Positions 9,567 to 20,584 of a stretch of DNA of 64,000 bases are shown one piece after another; within the stretch, counting starts at the first letter, position 1, and each line of letters opens with the position of its first letter. The position numbers were made by a program, and so were the translations under genes. A model generated the notes under the pieces. It was not told the DNA's origin, did no database searches, and saw only the letters and a list, made by a program, of their open reading frames with translations. Origin of the DNA: Micromonospora sp. WMMD1120 (GTDB lineage: Bacteria; Actinomycetota; Actinomycetes; Mycobacteriales; Micromonosporaceae); assembly GCF_029626235.1 (NCBI RefSeq), contig NZ_JARUBO010000005.1, forward strand, positions 3,566,501 to 3,630,500, written 5' to 3'.

Positions 9567-10451
9567 GTGAGCACCGATGGTCTGATCGTTGTCGACAAGC
9601 CCGGCGGCATGACGTCGCACGACGTGGTGGCCCGGATCCGCCGGCTGGCGAAGACCCGCCGGGTGGGGCACGGCGGCACCCTCGACCCGATGGCGACCGG
9701 CGTGCTGGTGATCGGTGTGGGTCGCGCCACCCGGCTGCTCACCTACGTCATCGGCGCGGGCAAGAGCTACACCGGCACCATCCGCCTCGGTCAGGCCACC
9801 GTCACGGACGACGCGGAGGGCGACGTGATCGCCACCACGCCCGCCGGTCAGGTCGACGACGAGGCGATCCGGTCCGCGCTGGCCGGGCTCAGCGGCGAGG
9901 TCGACCAGGTGCCGAGCGCGGTCAGCGCCATCAAGATCGACGGGCAGCGGGCGTACAAGCGGGTCCGCGAGGGGGAGAGCGTCGACCTGCCGGCGCGGCG
10001 GGTCACCATCTCCCGGCTGGAGGTGCTGGCGATCCGCCGCACCGAGCCGGACGTGGTGGACGTGGACGTGGACGTGACCTGCTCCTCCGGCACGTACATC
10101 AGGGCCGTCGCCCGGGACGCGGGCCTGGCCCTCGGTGTCGGCGGGCACCTGACGGCGTTGCGGCGTACCGCGGTGGGCGGTTTCACCATCGCCGAGGCCG
10201 CCACGCTCGACGAGCTGGAGCAGCGCGCCCCGAACGTGGTGAACCTGCCGCTGGACGCGGCGGCCGACCGGTTCTTCCCACGCCGGGAGGCCACCCCCGA
10301 CGAGGCCCGGGTGCTCGCCCACGGCGGGCCGCTGGACCCGACCGGCCGCACCGGGCCGTACGCCGTCTTCGGGCCGGCCGGCGGCCTGATCGCTATCGTC
10401 AGCGAGCGGGACGGGCGGGCCCGCGCGGAGATCGTGCTCGCCCCGGCCTGA
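9567..10451 (+). CDS. truB: tRNA pseudouridine(55) synthase
   Basis: Isomerises U55 in the T-loop of tRNAs. The start is the GTG at 9567 (MSTDGLIVVDKPGGMTSHDV). The catalytic motif GHGGTLDPMATGVL has the nucleophilic aspartate at residue 40. RRVGHG, the GKSYTGTIRLG segment and the SSGTYIRAVARDAG motif fit the family. At 294 residues it is normal length with an actinobacterial C-terminal extension. ribF follows 75 bp downstream; a CCCGCCGG/CCGGCGGG palindrome lies between them at 10493-10508. Confidence 0.96.
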   Translation: MSTDGLIVVDKPGGMTSHDVVARIRRLAKTRRVGHGGTLDPMATGVLVIGVGRATRLLTYVIGAGKSYTGTIRLGQATVTDDAEGDVIATTPAGQVDDEAIRSALAGLSGEVDQVPSAVSAIKIDGQRAYKRVREGESVDLPARRVTISRLEVLAIRRTEPDVVDVDVDVTCSSGTYIRAVARDAGLALGVGGHLTALRRTAVGGFTIAEAATLDELEQRAPNVVNLPLDAAADRFFPRREATPDEARVLAHGGPLDPTGRTGPYAVFGPAGGLIAIVSERDGRARAEIVLAPA

Positions 10452-10526
10452 CCGCGGGCGCAGGTCCGCCGGCCCGTAGCCGGCGGTGTCGACCCGCCGG
10501 CCGGCGGGCAGTAGGGGAGGAACGGC

Positions 10527-11456
10527 ATGCAGCGGTGGCGGGGTTACGACGCGGCGCCCGGTGGGTGGGGGCGCGCGGTCGTCACCATCGGCGTCTTCGA
10601 CGGCGTGCACAAGGGGCACCAGGCGACCATCGGGCACACCGTGGCCCGAGCCCGGGAGCTGGGCGTGCGGTCGGTGGTGGTCACCTTCGACCCGCACCCC
10701 GCCGAGGTGGTCCGCCCCGGTTCGCACCCGGCGGTGCTGACCGAGCCGGCCCGCAAGGCGGAGCTGATCGAGGCCCTGGGCGTGGACGTGCTCTGCGTGG
10801 TGCCGTTCACCCCGGAGTTCTCCCGGCTGCCGGCCGAGCAGTTCGTGCACGACGTCCTGGTCGAGCACCTGCACGCGGCGCTTGTGGTGGTGGGCGGCAA
10901 CTTCCGCTTCGGTCACCGGGCCGCGGGCGACGTGGCCCTGTTGGAGCGGCTGGGCCGGACCTTCGGCTTCGGGGTCGAGGGCGCTCCGCTGGTCGCCGAG
11001 GACGGCACCGTCTTCTCCTCCACGTACATCCGCTCCTGCGTCGACGCGGGCGACGTGGGCGCGGCGGCCGCGGCGCTGGGCCGCCCGCACCGGCTGGAGG
11101 GCGTCGTGGTCCGGGGCGACCAACGGGGGCGGGAACTCGGCTTCCCGACCGCCAACCTGCTCTGCCACCGGTACGCGGCGGTGCCCGCCGACGGCGTGTA
11201 CGCGGCCCGGATGATCCGCCGCGGGCAGCGTGAGCCCCTGCTGGCGGCCGTGTCCGTGGGCACCAACCCGACCTTCTCCGGCCGGGAGCGGCGGGTCGAG
11301 GCGTACGCGCTGGACTTCAGCGGCGACCTGTACGGCGAGCGGCTGGCCCTGGACTTCGTGGCGCACCTGCGCGGTCAGATCCGGTACGACTCGATCGAGC
11401 CGCTGATCGCCCAGATGAACCAGGACGTCGCCCGTACCCGGACCGCGCTGGCCTGA
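10527..11456 (+). CDS. ribF: Bifunctional riboflavin kinase/FAD synthetase
   Basis: Converts riboflavin to FMN and FMN to FAD. The N-terminal nucleotidyltransferase domain has GVFDGVHKGH and later SSTYIRSCV; the C-terminal kinase domain has the GRELGFPTANL motif. 309 residues, as expected. The start is the ATG at 10527 (MQRWRGYDAAPGG) with GGGGAGG at 10514-10520. The truB-ribF-rpsO-pnp order is typical of actinobacteria. Confidence 0.96.
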   Translation: MQRWRGYDAAPGGWGRAVVTIGVFDGVHKGHQATIGHTVARARELGVRSVVVTFDPHPAEVVRPGSHPAVLTEPARKAELIEALGVDVLCVVPFTPEFSRLPAEQFVHDVLVEHLHAALVVVGGNFRFGHRAAGDVALLERLGRTFGFGVEGAPLVAEDGTVFSSTYIRSCVDAGDVGAAAAALGRPHRLEGVVVRGDQRGRELGFPTANLLCHRYAAVPADGVYAARMIRRGQREPLLAAVSVGTNPTFSGRERRVEAYALDFSGDLYGERLALDFVAHLRGQIRYDSIEPLIAQMNQDVARTRTALA

Positions 11457-11643
11457 TCGGCGGGCCCGGCGGCGGCCCTTGGCCGGGTGTTACCGGCGAG
11501 TGCTGGTAGTCTTGCCGGGACGTCGGGTGACCGGCGTGGGGCCTCGCGTGCCTGCTCGACGCCGCGGGTGCGAGGTACCGGTCCGTTCCCGGTCCATCAG
11601 GACGACGGACACCCACTGATCAACCCACCGAAACAGGGAGAAC
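11457..11643 (+). promoter_or_regulatory. rpsO promoter and leader
   Basis: The 187-bp gap ahead of rpsO holds a -10-like TAGTCT at 11507-11512 and a GC-rich foldable segment (CCTCGC ... GCGAGG) before the AGGGAG ribosome-binding site. Many S15 mRNAs are autoregulated through leader structure. Whether this one is regulated that way is inference. Confidence 0.4.
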
Positions 11644-11913
11644 ATGGCGCTCGACCAGGAAGCCAAGGCCAGCATCCGCGCGGAGTACGCGACCGCCGAG
11701 GGCGACACCGGTTCGCCGGAGGTCCAGGTCGCGGTCCTCACCAAGCGGATCGCCGAGCTGACCGAGCACCTGAAGGTGCACAAGCACGACCACCACAGCC
11801 GCCGTGGGCTGCTGCTGCTGGTCGGCCGTCGCCGTCGGCTGCTCAACTACGTCCAGAAGAAGGACATCAACCGCTACCGGTCGCTCATCGAGCGGCTCGG
11901 TCTGCGCCGGTGA
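11644..11913 (+). CDS. rpsO: 30S ribosomal protein S15
   Basis: Primary 16S rRNA-binding protein of the 30S platform. The 89-residue protein has the family signature [20 protein letters not shown] and the N-terminal [11 protein letters not shown]. The ATG is preceded by AGGGAG. A strong hairpin follows at once, before pnp, the usual rpsO-pnp arrangement. Confidence 0.98.
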   Translation: MALDQEAKASIRAEYATAEGDTGSPEVQVAVLTKRIAELTEHLKVHKHDHHSRRGLLLLVGRRRRLLNYVQKKDINRYRSLIERLGLRR

Positions 11914-11917
11914 CGTG

Positions 11918-11949
11918 ACGGGGGAGTGGCCGGACGGCCGCTCCCCCGT
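11918..11949 (+). terminator. Hairpin after rpsO
   Basis: Inverted repeat ACGGGGGAG ... CTCCCCCGT with an inner GGCC/GGCC pairing, 5 bp after the rpsO stop. Probably a terminator or RNA-processing site separating rpsO from pnp. No U-tract. Confidence 0.65.
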
Positions 11950-12140
11950 ACCGCGTCCCACCTGAAACACACACGGGCCGCGCGACCACCCGAGAGGGAG
12001 CCGGTCAGCGTACCGGTCTCCGGTAGTGGCCCCCGGGAACCCCGGCATCCGCCGGTCACCCGGGCGCTTCGATCGAAGACCGGCCGGCTGAGCAGCTCCC
12101 CGATGTCGTGGGCCCACGACGCGAAGGAGCACGACAGCAC

Positions 12141-14516
12141 ATGACCGAGACCAAACTCGGCACCGAATCCCGCACCGCGGTGATCGACAACGGGTCGTTC
12201 GGCACCCGTGAGATCACCTTCTCCACCGGCCGGCTGGCCCGCCAGGCCGCCGGTTCCGTCATCGCCCAGCTGGGCGAGACGGTGGTCCTCTCCGCCACGA
12301 CCGCCGGTAAGCACCCGAAGGAGCAGTTCGACTTCTTCCCGCTGACCGTCGACGTCGAGGAGCGGATGTACGCCGCGGGCCGCATCCCCGGCTCGTTCTT
12401 CCGCCGTGAGGGTCGGCCCAGCGAGGACGCGATCCTCACCTGCCGGCTGATCGACCGGCCGCTGCGCCCGTCCTTCGTGAAGGGCCTGCGCAACGAGGTC
12501 CAGGTCGTCGAGACCGTCCTCGCGCTCGACCCGCAGCACCCGTACGACGTCGTGGCGATCAACGCCGCCTCGATGTCGACCAAGCTCTCCGGCCTGCCGT
12601 TCTCCGGCCCGATCGGCGCGACCCGGGTCGCGCACATCGACGGCCAGTGGGTCGCCTTCCCGACCCTCGAGGAGCTGGCCCGCGCCACCTTCGACATGGT
12701 CGTCGCCGGTCGTACCCTCGAGGACGGCGAGGTCGCGATCATGATGGTCGAGGCCGAGGCCACCCCGAACGCCGTCACGCTGATCTCGGCCGGTGCCACC
12801 GCCCCGACCGAGGAGGTCGTCGCCAGCGGTCTGGAGGCCGCCAAGCCGGCCATCCGCGAGCTGTGCCGCGCGCAGAGCGAGCTGGCCGAGGTCGCCGCCA
12901 AGCCGGTCACCGAGTTCCCGGTCTTCCTGGACTACCAGGACGACGCCTACGACGCGGTGGCCGAGCTGGCCCGCGGCGAGGTCGCCGAGGCGCTCACCAT
13001 CGCCGGCAAGGCCGACCGTGAGGAGGCCCTGGACCGGGTCAAGGCCCGGGTCGCCGAGGAGCTGGGCGCCCGCTTCGAGGGGCGCGAGAAGGAGCTGTCC
13101 GCGGCCTTCCGGTCGCTGACCAAGTCCGAGGTGCGCAACCGGGTCCTGCGGGAGCAGGTTCGCATCGACGGTCGTGGCCCGCGCGACATCCGGCCGCTGT
13201 CCGCCGAGGTGGGCGTGCTGCCCCGGGTGCACGGCTCGGCGCTGTTCGAGCGCGGCGAGACCCAGATCCTGGGTGTCACCACGCTGAACATGCTCCGCAT
13301 GGAGCAGATGGTGGACACGCTGTCCCCGGAGAACCGCAAGCGCTACATGCACAACTACAACTTCCCGCCGTACTCGACCGGTGAGACCGGCCGGGTCGGT
13401 TCGCCGAAGCGTCGCGAGATCGGTCACGGCGCCCTCGCCGAGCGCGCGCTGATCCCGGTGCTCCCGTCGCGCGAGGAGTTCCCGTACGCCATCCGGCAGG
13501 TCTCCGAGGCGCTCGGCTCCAACGGCTCCACCTCGATGGGTTCGGTCTGCGCCTCGACGCTGGGCCTGCTCTCCGCCGGTGTGCCGCTGAAGGCGCCGGT
13601 CGCCGGCATCGCGATGGGCCTCATCTCCGACGAGGTCGACGGCAAGACCCAGTACGTGACGCTGACCGACATCCTCGGCGCCGAGGACGCGTTCGGTGAC
13701 ATGGACTTCAAGGTCGCCGGCACGCCGGAGTTCGTGACCGCGCTCCAGCTCGACACCAAGCTCAACGGCATCCCGTCGGACGTGCTGGCCGCCGCGCTGC
13801 AGCAGGCGAACGAGGCCCGGCAGGTCATCCTCGGGGTCATGAAGGCCGCGATCGAGGCGCCGGCCGAGATGTCGGACCACGCGCCGCGGGTCACCACCGT
13901 CAAGATCCCGGTGGACAAGATCGGCATGGTGATCGGCCCGAAGGGGCAGACCATCAACGCGATCCAGGACGAGACCGGCGCCGAGATCTCCATCGAGGAC
14001 GACGGCACGATCTACGTCGGCGCCACCAACGGCCCGGCGGCCCAGGCGGCCGTCGACCGGATCAACGGGATCGCCAACCCGACCCTGCCGAAGCAGGGCG
14101 AGCGGTTCCTCGGCACCGTCGTCAAGACCGCGGCGTTCGGCGCGTTCATCTCGCTCCTGCCGGGCCGGGACGGTCTGCTGCACATCTCCAAGGTGGGCGA
14201 CGGCAAGCGGGTCGAGCGCGTGGAGGACTTCCTCAACGTCGGTGACCGGGTCGAGGTCGAGATCGCGGACATCGACGCCCGCGGCAAGATCTACCTCGAC
14301 AAGGTCCGCCCGGAGGGTGCCGAGGCGCCCGCCGCCGGCGAGGCCGCCGGTGGCGACCGGCCGGCCGGTCGGGACCGTGGCGACCGGGGTCCGCGTGACC
14401 GCGGTGACCGCGACCGTGGCGGGCGTGGCCCGGAGCGCGGTGACCGTGGCGAGGGTGGCGGCGGCGAGGGTGGCGAGGGCGGCGAGCGTCCGCGCCGCCG
14501 GACCCGGCACAGCTGA
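12141..14516 (+). CDS. pnp: Polyribonucleotide nucleotidyltransferase (PNPase)
   Basis: A phosphorolytic 3'-5' exoribonuclease that also polymerises RNA tails in actinobacteria. Two RNase PH domains frame an alpha-helical domain. They are followed by a KH domain ([20 protein letters not shown]), an S1 domain ([17 protein letters not shown]) and an Arg/Gly/Asp-rich tail of about 55 residues. The start is the ATG at 12141 ([18 protein letters not shown]), where family similarity begins. The GTG at 12108 adds non-conserved residues. The AAGGAG at 12124-12129 is rather far upstream (11 nt). Length 791 residues. Confidence 0.96.
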   Translation: MTETKLGTESRTAVIDNGSFGTREITFSTGRLARQAAGSVIAQLGETVVLSATTAGKHPKEQFDFFPLTVDVEERMYAAGRIPGSFFRREGRPSEDAILTCRLIDRPLRPSFVKGLRNEVQVVETVLALDPQHPYDVVAINAASMSTKLSGLPFSGPIGATRVAHIDGQWVAFPTLEELARATFDMVVAGRTLEDGEVAIMMVEAEATPNAVTLISAGATAPTEEVVASGLEAAKPAIRELCRAQSELAEVAAKPVTEFPVFLDYQDDAYDAVAELARGEVAEALTIAGKADREEALDRVKARVAEELGARFEGREKELSAAFRSLTKSEVRNRVLREQVRIDGRGPRDIRPLSAEVGVLPRVHGSALFERGETQILGVTTLNMLRMEQMVDTLSPENRKRYMHNYNFPPYSTGETGRVGSPKRREIGHGALAERALIPVLPSREEFPYAIRQVSEALGSNGSTSMGSVCASTLGLLSAGVPLKAPVAGIAMGLISDEVDGKTQYVTLTDILGAEDAFGDMDFKVAGTPEFVTALQLDTKLNGIPSDVLAAALQQANEARQVILGVMKAAIEAPAEMSDHAPRVTTVKIPVDKIGMVIGPKGQTINAIQDETGAEISIEDDGTIYVGATNGPAAQAAVDRINGIANPTLPKQGERFLGTVVKTAAFGAFISLLPGRDGLLHISKVGDGKRVERVEDFLNVGDRVEVEIADIDARGKIYLDKVRPEGAEAPAAGEAAGGDRPAGRDRGDRGPRDRGDRDRGGRGPERGDRGEGGGGEGGEGGERPRRRTRHS

Positions 14517-14564
14517 TCGTCGTACCCCTGCATCACCCACCCCTCGTCGAACCGGGAGCACCAC

Positions 14565-16812
<2,248 letters not shown>

Positions 16813-16841
16813 GCACTGCGCCCCGCCGCTCGTCGTAGCCC

Positions 16842-16889
16842 AGATCTTGGACACTTTCGTCAGCGCCTGACGGAAAGTGTCCAAGATCT
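16842..16889. terminator. Long hairpin with AGATCT ends after dapB
   Basis: A 22/23-nt inverted repeat (AGATCTTGGACACTTTC and its complement) with a single bulged base and a CGC loop, 29 bp after the dapB stop. Probable terminator. Its ends contain GATC, like the other intergenic palindromes here. Confidence 0.6.
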
Positions 16890-16917
16890 CTGAGCGCCGG
16901 CCGGGTAGCATCCGCCG

Positions 16918-17232
16918 ATGATCGATGGTGGACACCGGGACCGGACCGGGCGGCGGATCACGCTCCGGTCGGTCGACGACGACAACTGGCGGGCGGTGGC
17001 CGACGTCGCCCCGCGCGACGACCAGCGCCGGTTCGTGGCCGCGCTGGGCGCGCGTTACCTGCTGCTCAGCATGCGCTCCGAGGTGTGAAACTCGCTCGCC
17101 GTCTACGCCGACGAGACAGTCGTCGGGCACGTCATGTGGGGTGTGGACGACGACGGCTCGCACTGGATCGGCGGCATGCTGATCGACGCCGCCGAGCAGG
17201 GCCGGGGCGTCGGCCGGGCCACGGCCTTCTGA
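16918..17232 (+). pseudogene. GNAT acetyltransferase remnant with internal TGA and 3' truncation
   Basis: One frame reads MIDGGHRDRTGRRITLRSVD through a GNAT-like N-terminal half to ...SMRSEV, meets TGA at 17086-17088, then continues in the same frame as NSLAVYADETVVGHVMWGVD and WIGGMLIDAAEQGRGVGRA. The acetyl-CoA-binding motif (QGRGVGRA) is intact, but the frame ends at 17232, about 50 residues short of a normal GNAT C terminus. Family members usually have a Trp at the position of the TGA (EVWNSLAVY, from memory), suggesting TGG to TGA. The 3' end abuts a repeat element. Confidence 0.8.
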
Positions 17233-17390
17233 TCACCCCGCCCCGCCCCACCCTGACCCCGTTGATCATGAAGTTATCGCCATGACACGCCGCGTGGAGT
17301 GACAACAACTTCATGATCAACCGAGGGAAGAGCGGGCTGGGGTGGGGCGGCGTGGGGTGGGGAGGGTGGGGAGTTGCGTCAGCGAGGTGG
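17233..17390. repeat. C-rich run / GATC hairpin / G-rich run element (copy 1)
   Basis: The core at 17261-17321 has 15-bp perfect arms, GTTGATCATGAAGTT and its complement, enclosing 31 bp. It is preceded by a C-rich run (17237-17260) and followed by a G-rich run (about 17322-17390) roughly complementary to it. The same 61-bp core recurs in inverted orientation at 41146-41206. It lies between convergent reading frames and may act as a bidirectional terminator. Confidence 0.75.
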
Positions 17391-19431
17391 GGAGATTGGT
17401 GACTGTGGCGTTGCCGGTGCGGTCGACGGTCACCGTCACCGGGGCGCCGGCCACGCGGAGGTTGGCCACGTGCAGCGCGCCGAGTTCGGGACCGGCCAGG
17501 GGCGTCAGCTGGACAGTCCCGTTCGGCACGTCCGGATAGAGGCCGGCCGCCGCCTGGAGCAGCAGCACCGCGCCCGCCGCGGCCCACGCCTGTGGACGGC
17601 AGGCAGCCGGGTACGGCACCGGGCGGGTCAGCAGCGCGCGGTCGTCGCCGCCGTACAGCTCGGGCATCCGGTAGTCGAACGCCTCGGCGGCGCCGAGCAG
17701 CCCCTCGGCCAGGCCGAGCGCGGCCTCCCGGTGCCCGGCGCGGGCCAGCCCACCGAGCACGATCGCGGTGTCGTGGGTCCAGATCGAACCGCAGTGGTAC
17801 GACAGCGGGCTGAAGCCGGCGTCGTCGGTGGCCATGGTCCGCAGCCCGAAACCGCCGGCGAGGGCGTCGGTGGTGAGCAGTCTGGCGACCTGGGCCTCCT
17901 CGTCGCCGTCGAGCAGGCCGGTGCCGAGCAGGTGGCCGATGTTGCTGGTCAGCGAGTCGACGGGACGCTTGTCCCGGTCGAGGGCGAGGGCGGGTTGCGG
18001 ACCGTACCGGCCGTCCACCCAGAAGCTGTCCCGGAACCGGCGGACCAACCCGGCGGCGTGCTCGCGCCAGCGGTCCCCGCCCGGCCGGCCGAAGGCGTCC
18101 AGCAGGGCGGCGCCGTTCACCGCGGCCTCGTGCGCGTACCCCTGCACCTCGGCCAGCACGATCGGCGCGCTGGCCAGGGTGCCGTCGTGGAAGCGGACGG
18201 CGTCACCGGAGTCCTTCCAGCCCTGGTTGGACAGCCCGTGGCCGGTGGTGTCGACGTACTCGACAAGGCCGTCGCCGTCCGGGTCGGCGTGCTCGCCGAG
18301 CCAGCCCAGCGCCGCTTCCAGGTGCGGCAGCAGCGGCTCGATCTGCTCGGCGGGCAGGCCCCAGCGCCAGGCGTCGTGCAGCAGGTTGACCCAGAGCATC
18401 GTCGCGTCGACGGTGCCGTAGTAGGCGGGCGGGAGGCGCAGACCATTGCCGGGCACCGCGAACTCGTGCCGGCGCAGCTCGTGCAGGATCTTGCCGGGGG
18501 CCTCGCCGGTCGCCGGGTCGACCCGGGTTCCCTGCCGGCGGGCGAGCACGCGCAGGGTGCCGGCGGCCAGGTCGGTGCCGAGCGGCAGCATCATCCGGGC
18601 GGCCCAGAGGCTGTCCCGGCCGAACAGGGTGAGGAACCAGGGCACCCCGGCGGCGAGGAACACGTCGGCGGGGGCGCCGGTCTCGGCCAGTCGTAGGCCG
18701 CGCAGGTCGTCGAGGCTGCGGTGCAGCAGGCGGACCAGTCGCCGGTCGTCGGCGGTCACCTCGGGCCGGGACCACTCCGGCTCGCCGGCCGGGCCCACGA
18801 CGACGGCGCGCGGGTCCTCGACGGTCAGTTGCCAGCTCAGCACGGTCTCGCCGCCGGGAGGCAGGTCGACAGGCCAGGCCAGTCGGGGCGTCGTGGCGCG
18901 CTCGCCGGTGGCGTGCAGGTCCGCGCCGGGCGCGGTGACGGTGACGGTGATCCCGTTCGCCGACCAGGTGAGCGCGCCGGGATGGCCGGTCTTGGCCTCT
19001 AGCGCGGCGGCGGTTCCTCCGGACTTGACCGTCTCGATGGGGGCGAGGTCGCAGCCGAGGTCGATGGTGACGGTGGCCCGTACGCCGACGGTGGCGGTGG
19101 AGACGATCCGCAGTTCCTCGGTGAGGCCGTCGCGGGTGACCCGGCGGAGTCGGTCGACGCGGACTGTCGGGTCCGGCGTGGGGTCGCCGAGCCAGCGGGC
19201 CAGGCTCACGAACCGTGCGCCGTGCGGGCCGTCGTCGCCACGGGTCAGTCCTTCGAGTTCCCGCTCGTCGACGCGCAGCTCGGCGCGGGAGAGCACCCGG
19301 GCGTCGGCGTGGAAGACGCCCTGGACGCCGGTCGGGCGGATCTGCCCGGTCGCGTCCCCCAGCGCGCTGGTCGGGGCGAGGACCGCCCCGGCCAACTCGT
19401 GCAGGAGGGGTTGCAGCAGGCGTTCGGTCAC
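17317..19431 (-). CDS. Glycogen-debranching-type amylo-alpha-1,6-glucosidase family protein
   Basis: About 704 residues. The N-terminal glycogen-debranching domain has GVFHADARVLSRAELRVD, and the (alpha/alpha)6 catalytic region has FLTLFGRDSLWAARMML, YYGTVDATMLWVNLLHDAW and LSNQGWKDSGDAVRF. It probably hydrolyses alpha-glucosidic links in oligosaccharides. I chose the GTG at 19431 (VTERLLQPLLHELAG) because CTGGAG lies 7 nt upstream. Divergent from the LacI regulator, which suggests control by it. The stop codon lies inside the hairpin core at 17261-17321, and the last 20 or so residues (Pro/Thr/Arg-rich) are encoded by the G-rich run. Confidence 0.85.
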   Translation of the reverse strand: MTERLLQPLLHELAGAVLAPTSALGDATGQIRPTGVQGVFHADARVLSRAELRVDERELEGLTRGDDGPHGARFVSLARWLGDPTPDPTVRVDRLRRVTRDGLTEELRIVSTATVGVRATVTIDLGCDLAPIETVKSGGTAAALEAKTGHPGALTWSANGITVTVTAPGADLHATGERATTPRLAWPVDLPPGGETVLSWQLTVEDPRAVVVGPAGEPEWSRPEVTADDRRLVRLLHRSLDDLRGLRLAETGAPADVFLAAGVPWFLTLFGRDSLWAARMMLPLGTDLAAGTLRVLARRQGTRVDPATGEAPGKILHELRRHEFAVPGNGLRLPPAYYGTVDATMLWVNLLHDAWRWGLPAEQIEPLLPHLEAALGWLGEHADPDGDGLVEYVDTTGHGLSNQGWKDSGDAVRFHDGTLASAPIVLAEVQGYAHEAAVNGAALLDAFGRPGGDRWREHAAGLVRRFRDSFWVDGRYGPQPALALDRDKRPVDSLTSNIGHLLGTGLLDGDEEAQVARLLTTDALAGGFGLRTMATDDAGFSPLSYHCGSIWTHDTAIVLGGLARAGHREAALGLAEGLLGAAEAFDYRMPELYGGDDRALLTRPVPYPAACRPQAWAAAGAVLLLQAAAGLYPDVPNGTVQLTPLAGPELGALHVANLRVAGAPVTVTVDRTGNATVTNLPTSLTQLPTLPTPRRPTPARSSLG

Positions 19432-19576
19432 GGTGTGGCTCCAGATCCTCGGGGTGCGGGGCGGATGTCTTGACATCGCGGCCCGGGCCGTGCAAAGTGC
19501 GAAACATTCCAGAAACTTGAACGATCTAATCCTGCCTTATCCAAATTGGATCGTTCAAGATGGCGAGAGGGATTAA
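19432..19576. promoter_or_regulatory. Divergent promoter region with two inverted LacI-type operators
   Basis: The AT-richer spacer between the hydrolase and the LacI gene holds CTTGAACGATC at 19516-19526 and its exact complement GATCGTTCAAG at 19549-19559. Each half also looks like an imperfect LacI-family operator with a central CG (TTGAACGATCYAA on one strand). The CG centres are 30 bp apart, about three helical turns. The downstream site is immediately upstream of the regulator's ribosome-binding site (GAGAGGG at 19565-19571), so autoregulation is likely. Confidence 0.6.
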
Positions 19577-20560
19577 GTGGCCGAAAAGGTGACCATAGCG
19601 ACGGTGGCCCGGCACGCCCGAGTGAGCCGCCAAACAGTCTCCAACGTGCTCAACAGCCCGCACATCGTGCGGCAGGAGACCCGTGAGCGGGTCGAGCAGG
19701 CCATCGCCGCGCTCGGCTACCGGGCCAACCAGGCCGCCCGACAGATGCGCACCGGACGATCCCGACTCATCGCCGCCCGCATCGAGCCGACCCGCGACGG
19801 CATCAACGGCTCGGTGCTCGACCGCTTCCTGCACGGCCTCACCGAGACCGCCGACGCCGCCGGCTACCGGGTGCTGCTCTACACCGCCACCGACCACGAC
19901 CGGGAGATCGCCACCTACGACGACCTGCTCGGCACGTACGAGCTGGACGCGTTCGTGCTGGTCGGCACCACCCACGACGACCCGCGCACCGCCTGGCTCA
20001 CCGAGCGCGGGGTGCCGTTCGTGACGTTCGGCCGCCCGTGGGACGCCCTCGACGCGCATCCGTGGGTCGACGTCGACGGTGCCGCCGGCACCGCCCTGGC
20101 CACCCGACACCTGCTGGACGCCGGCCACCGACGGATCGCGTTCCTCGGCTGGCCGGTCGGCTCCGGCGTCGGCGACGACCGGCGTGCCGGCTGGCACGAC
20201 ACGCTGCGCGCGGCCGGCGTCGATCCGACCGGGCTGCACCGGGAGACCGAGGACGGCATCGCCGAGGGCGAACGGCTGATGCGTGACCTGGTCGCCGCGG
20301 GGCCGACAGCGGTGGTCTGCGCCAGCGACTCCCTCGCCCTCGGCGCGCTCCAGGCGGTCCGCGGCGTCCACCCGCAGGTGTCGGTGATCGGGTTCGACGA
20401 CACACCGGTGGCCGCCGCGGTCGGGCTGACCAGCGTCAGCCAACCGCTCGGCGAGGCCGCCGCCCGCTGCGTGGACCTGCTCACCGGCGTCCTCGACGAC
20501 GACCAGACTTCCGCCCCCGTGCTGCTCCAGCCCTCGCTGGCGCTGCGGCACACCGCGTAA
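19577..20560 (+). CDS. LacI family transcriptional regulator
   Basis: 327 residues. N-terminal helix-turn-helix and hinge: VTIATVARHARVSRQTVSNV, then RVEQAIAALGYRANQAARQM. The periplasmic-binding-protein-like effector domain contains VSVIGFDDTPVAAAVGLTSV, typical of sugar-responsive LacI proteins. GTG start at 19577 with GAGAGGG upstream. It is followed 24 bp later by a sugar ABC binding protein and permeases, so it probably represses uptake and the divergent hydrolase until an alpha-glucoside is present. The inducer is inferred only. Confidence 0.93.
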   Translation: MAEKVTIATVARHARVSRQTVSNVLNSPHIVRQETRERVEQAIAALGYRANQAARQMRTGRSRLIAARIEPTRDGINGSVLDRFLHGLTETADAAGYRVLLYTATDHDREIATYDDLLGTYELDAFVLVGTTHDDPRTAWLTERGVPFVTFGRPWDALDAHPWVDVDGAAGTALATRHLLDAGHRRIAFLGWPVGSGVGDDRRAGWHDTLRAAGVDPTGLHRETEDGIAEGERLMRDLVAAGPTAVVCASDSLALGALQAVRGVHPQVSVIGFDDTPVAAAVGLTSVSQPLGEAAARCVDLLTGVLDDDQTSAPVLLQPSLALRHTA

Positions 20561-20584
20561 CCCACCCCCCACCAGGAGAGAACC

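Noticed and set aside
17086..17088. Could the TGA encode selenocysteine or be read through?
   Set aside because: The position is expected to be Trp, there is no obvious SECIS-like structure just after it, and the gene is also truncated, so a pseudogene is simpler.
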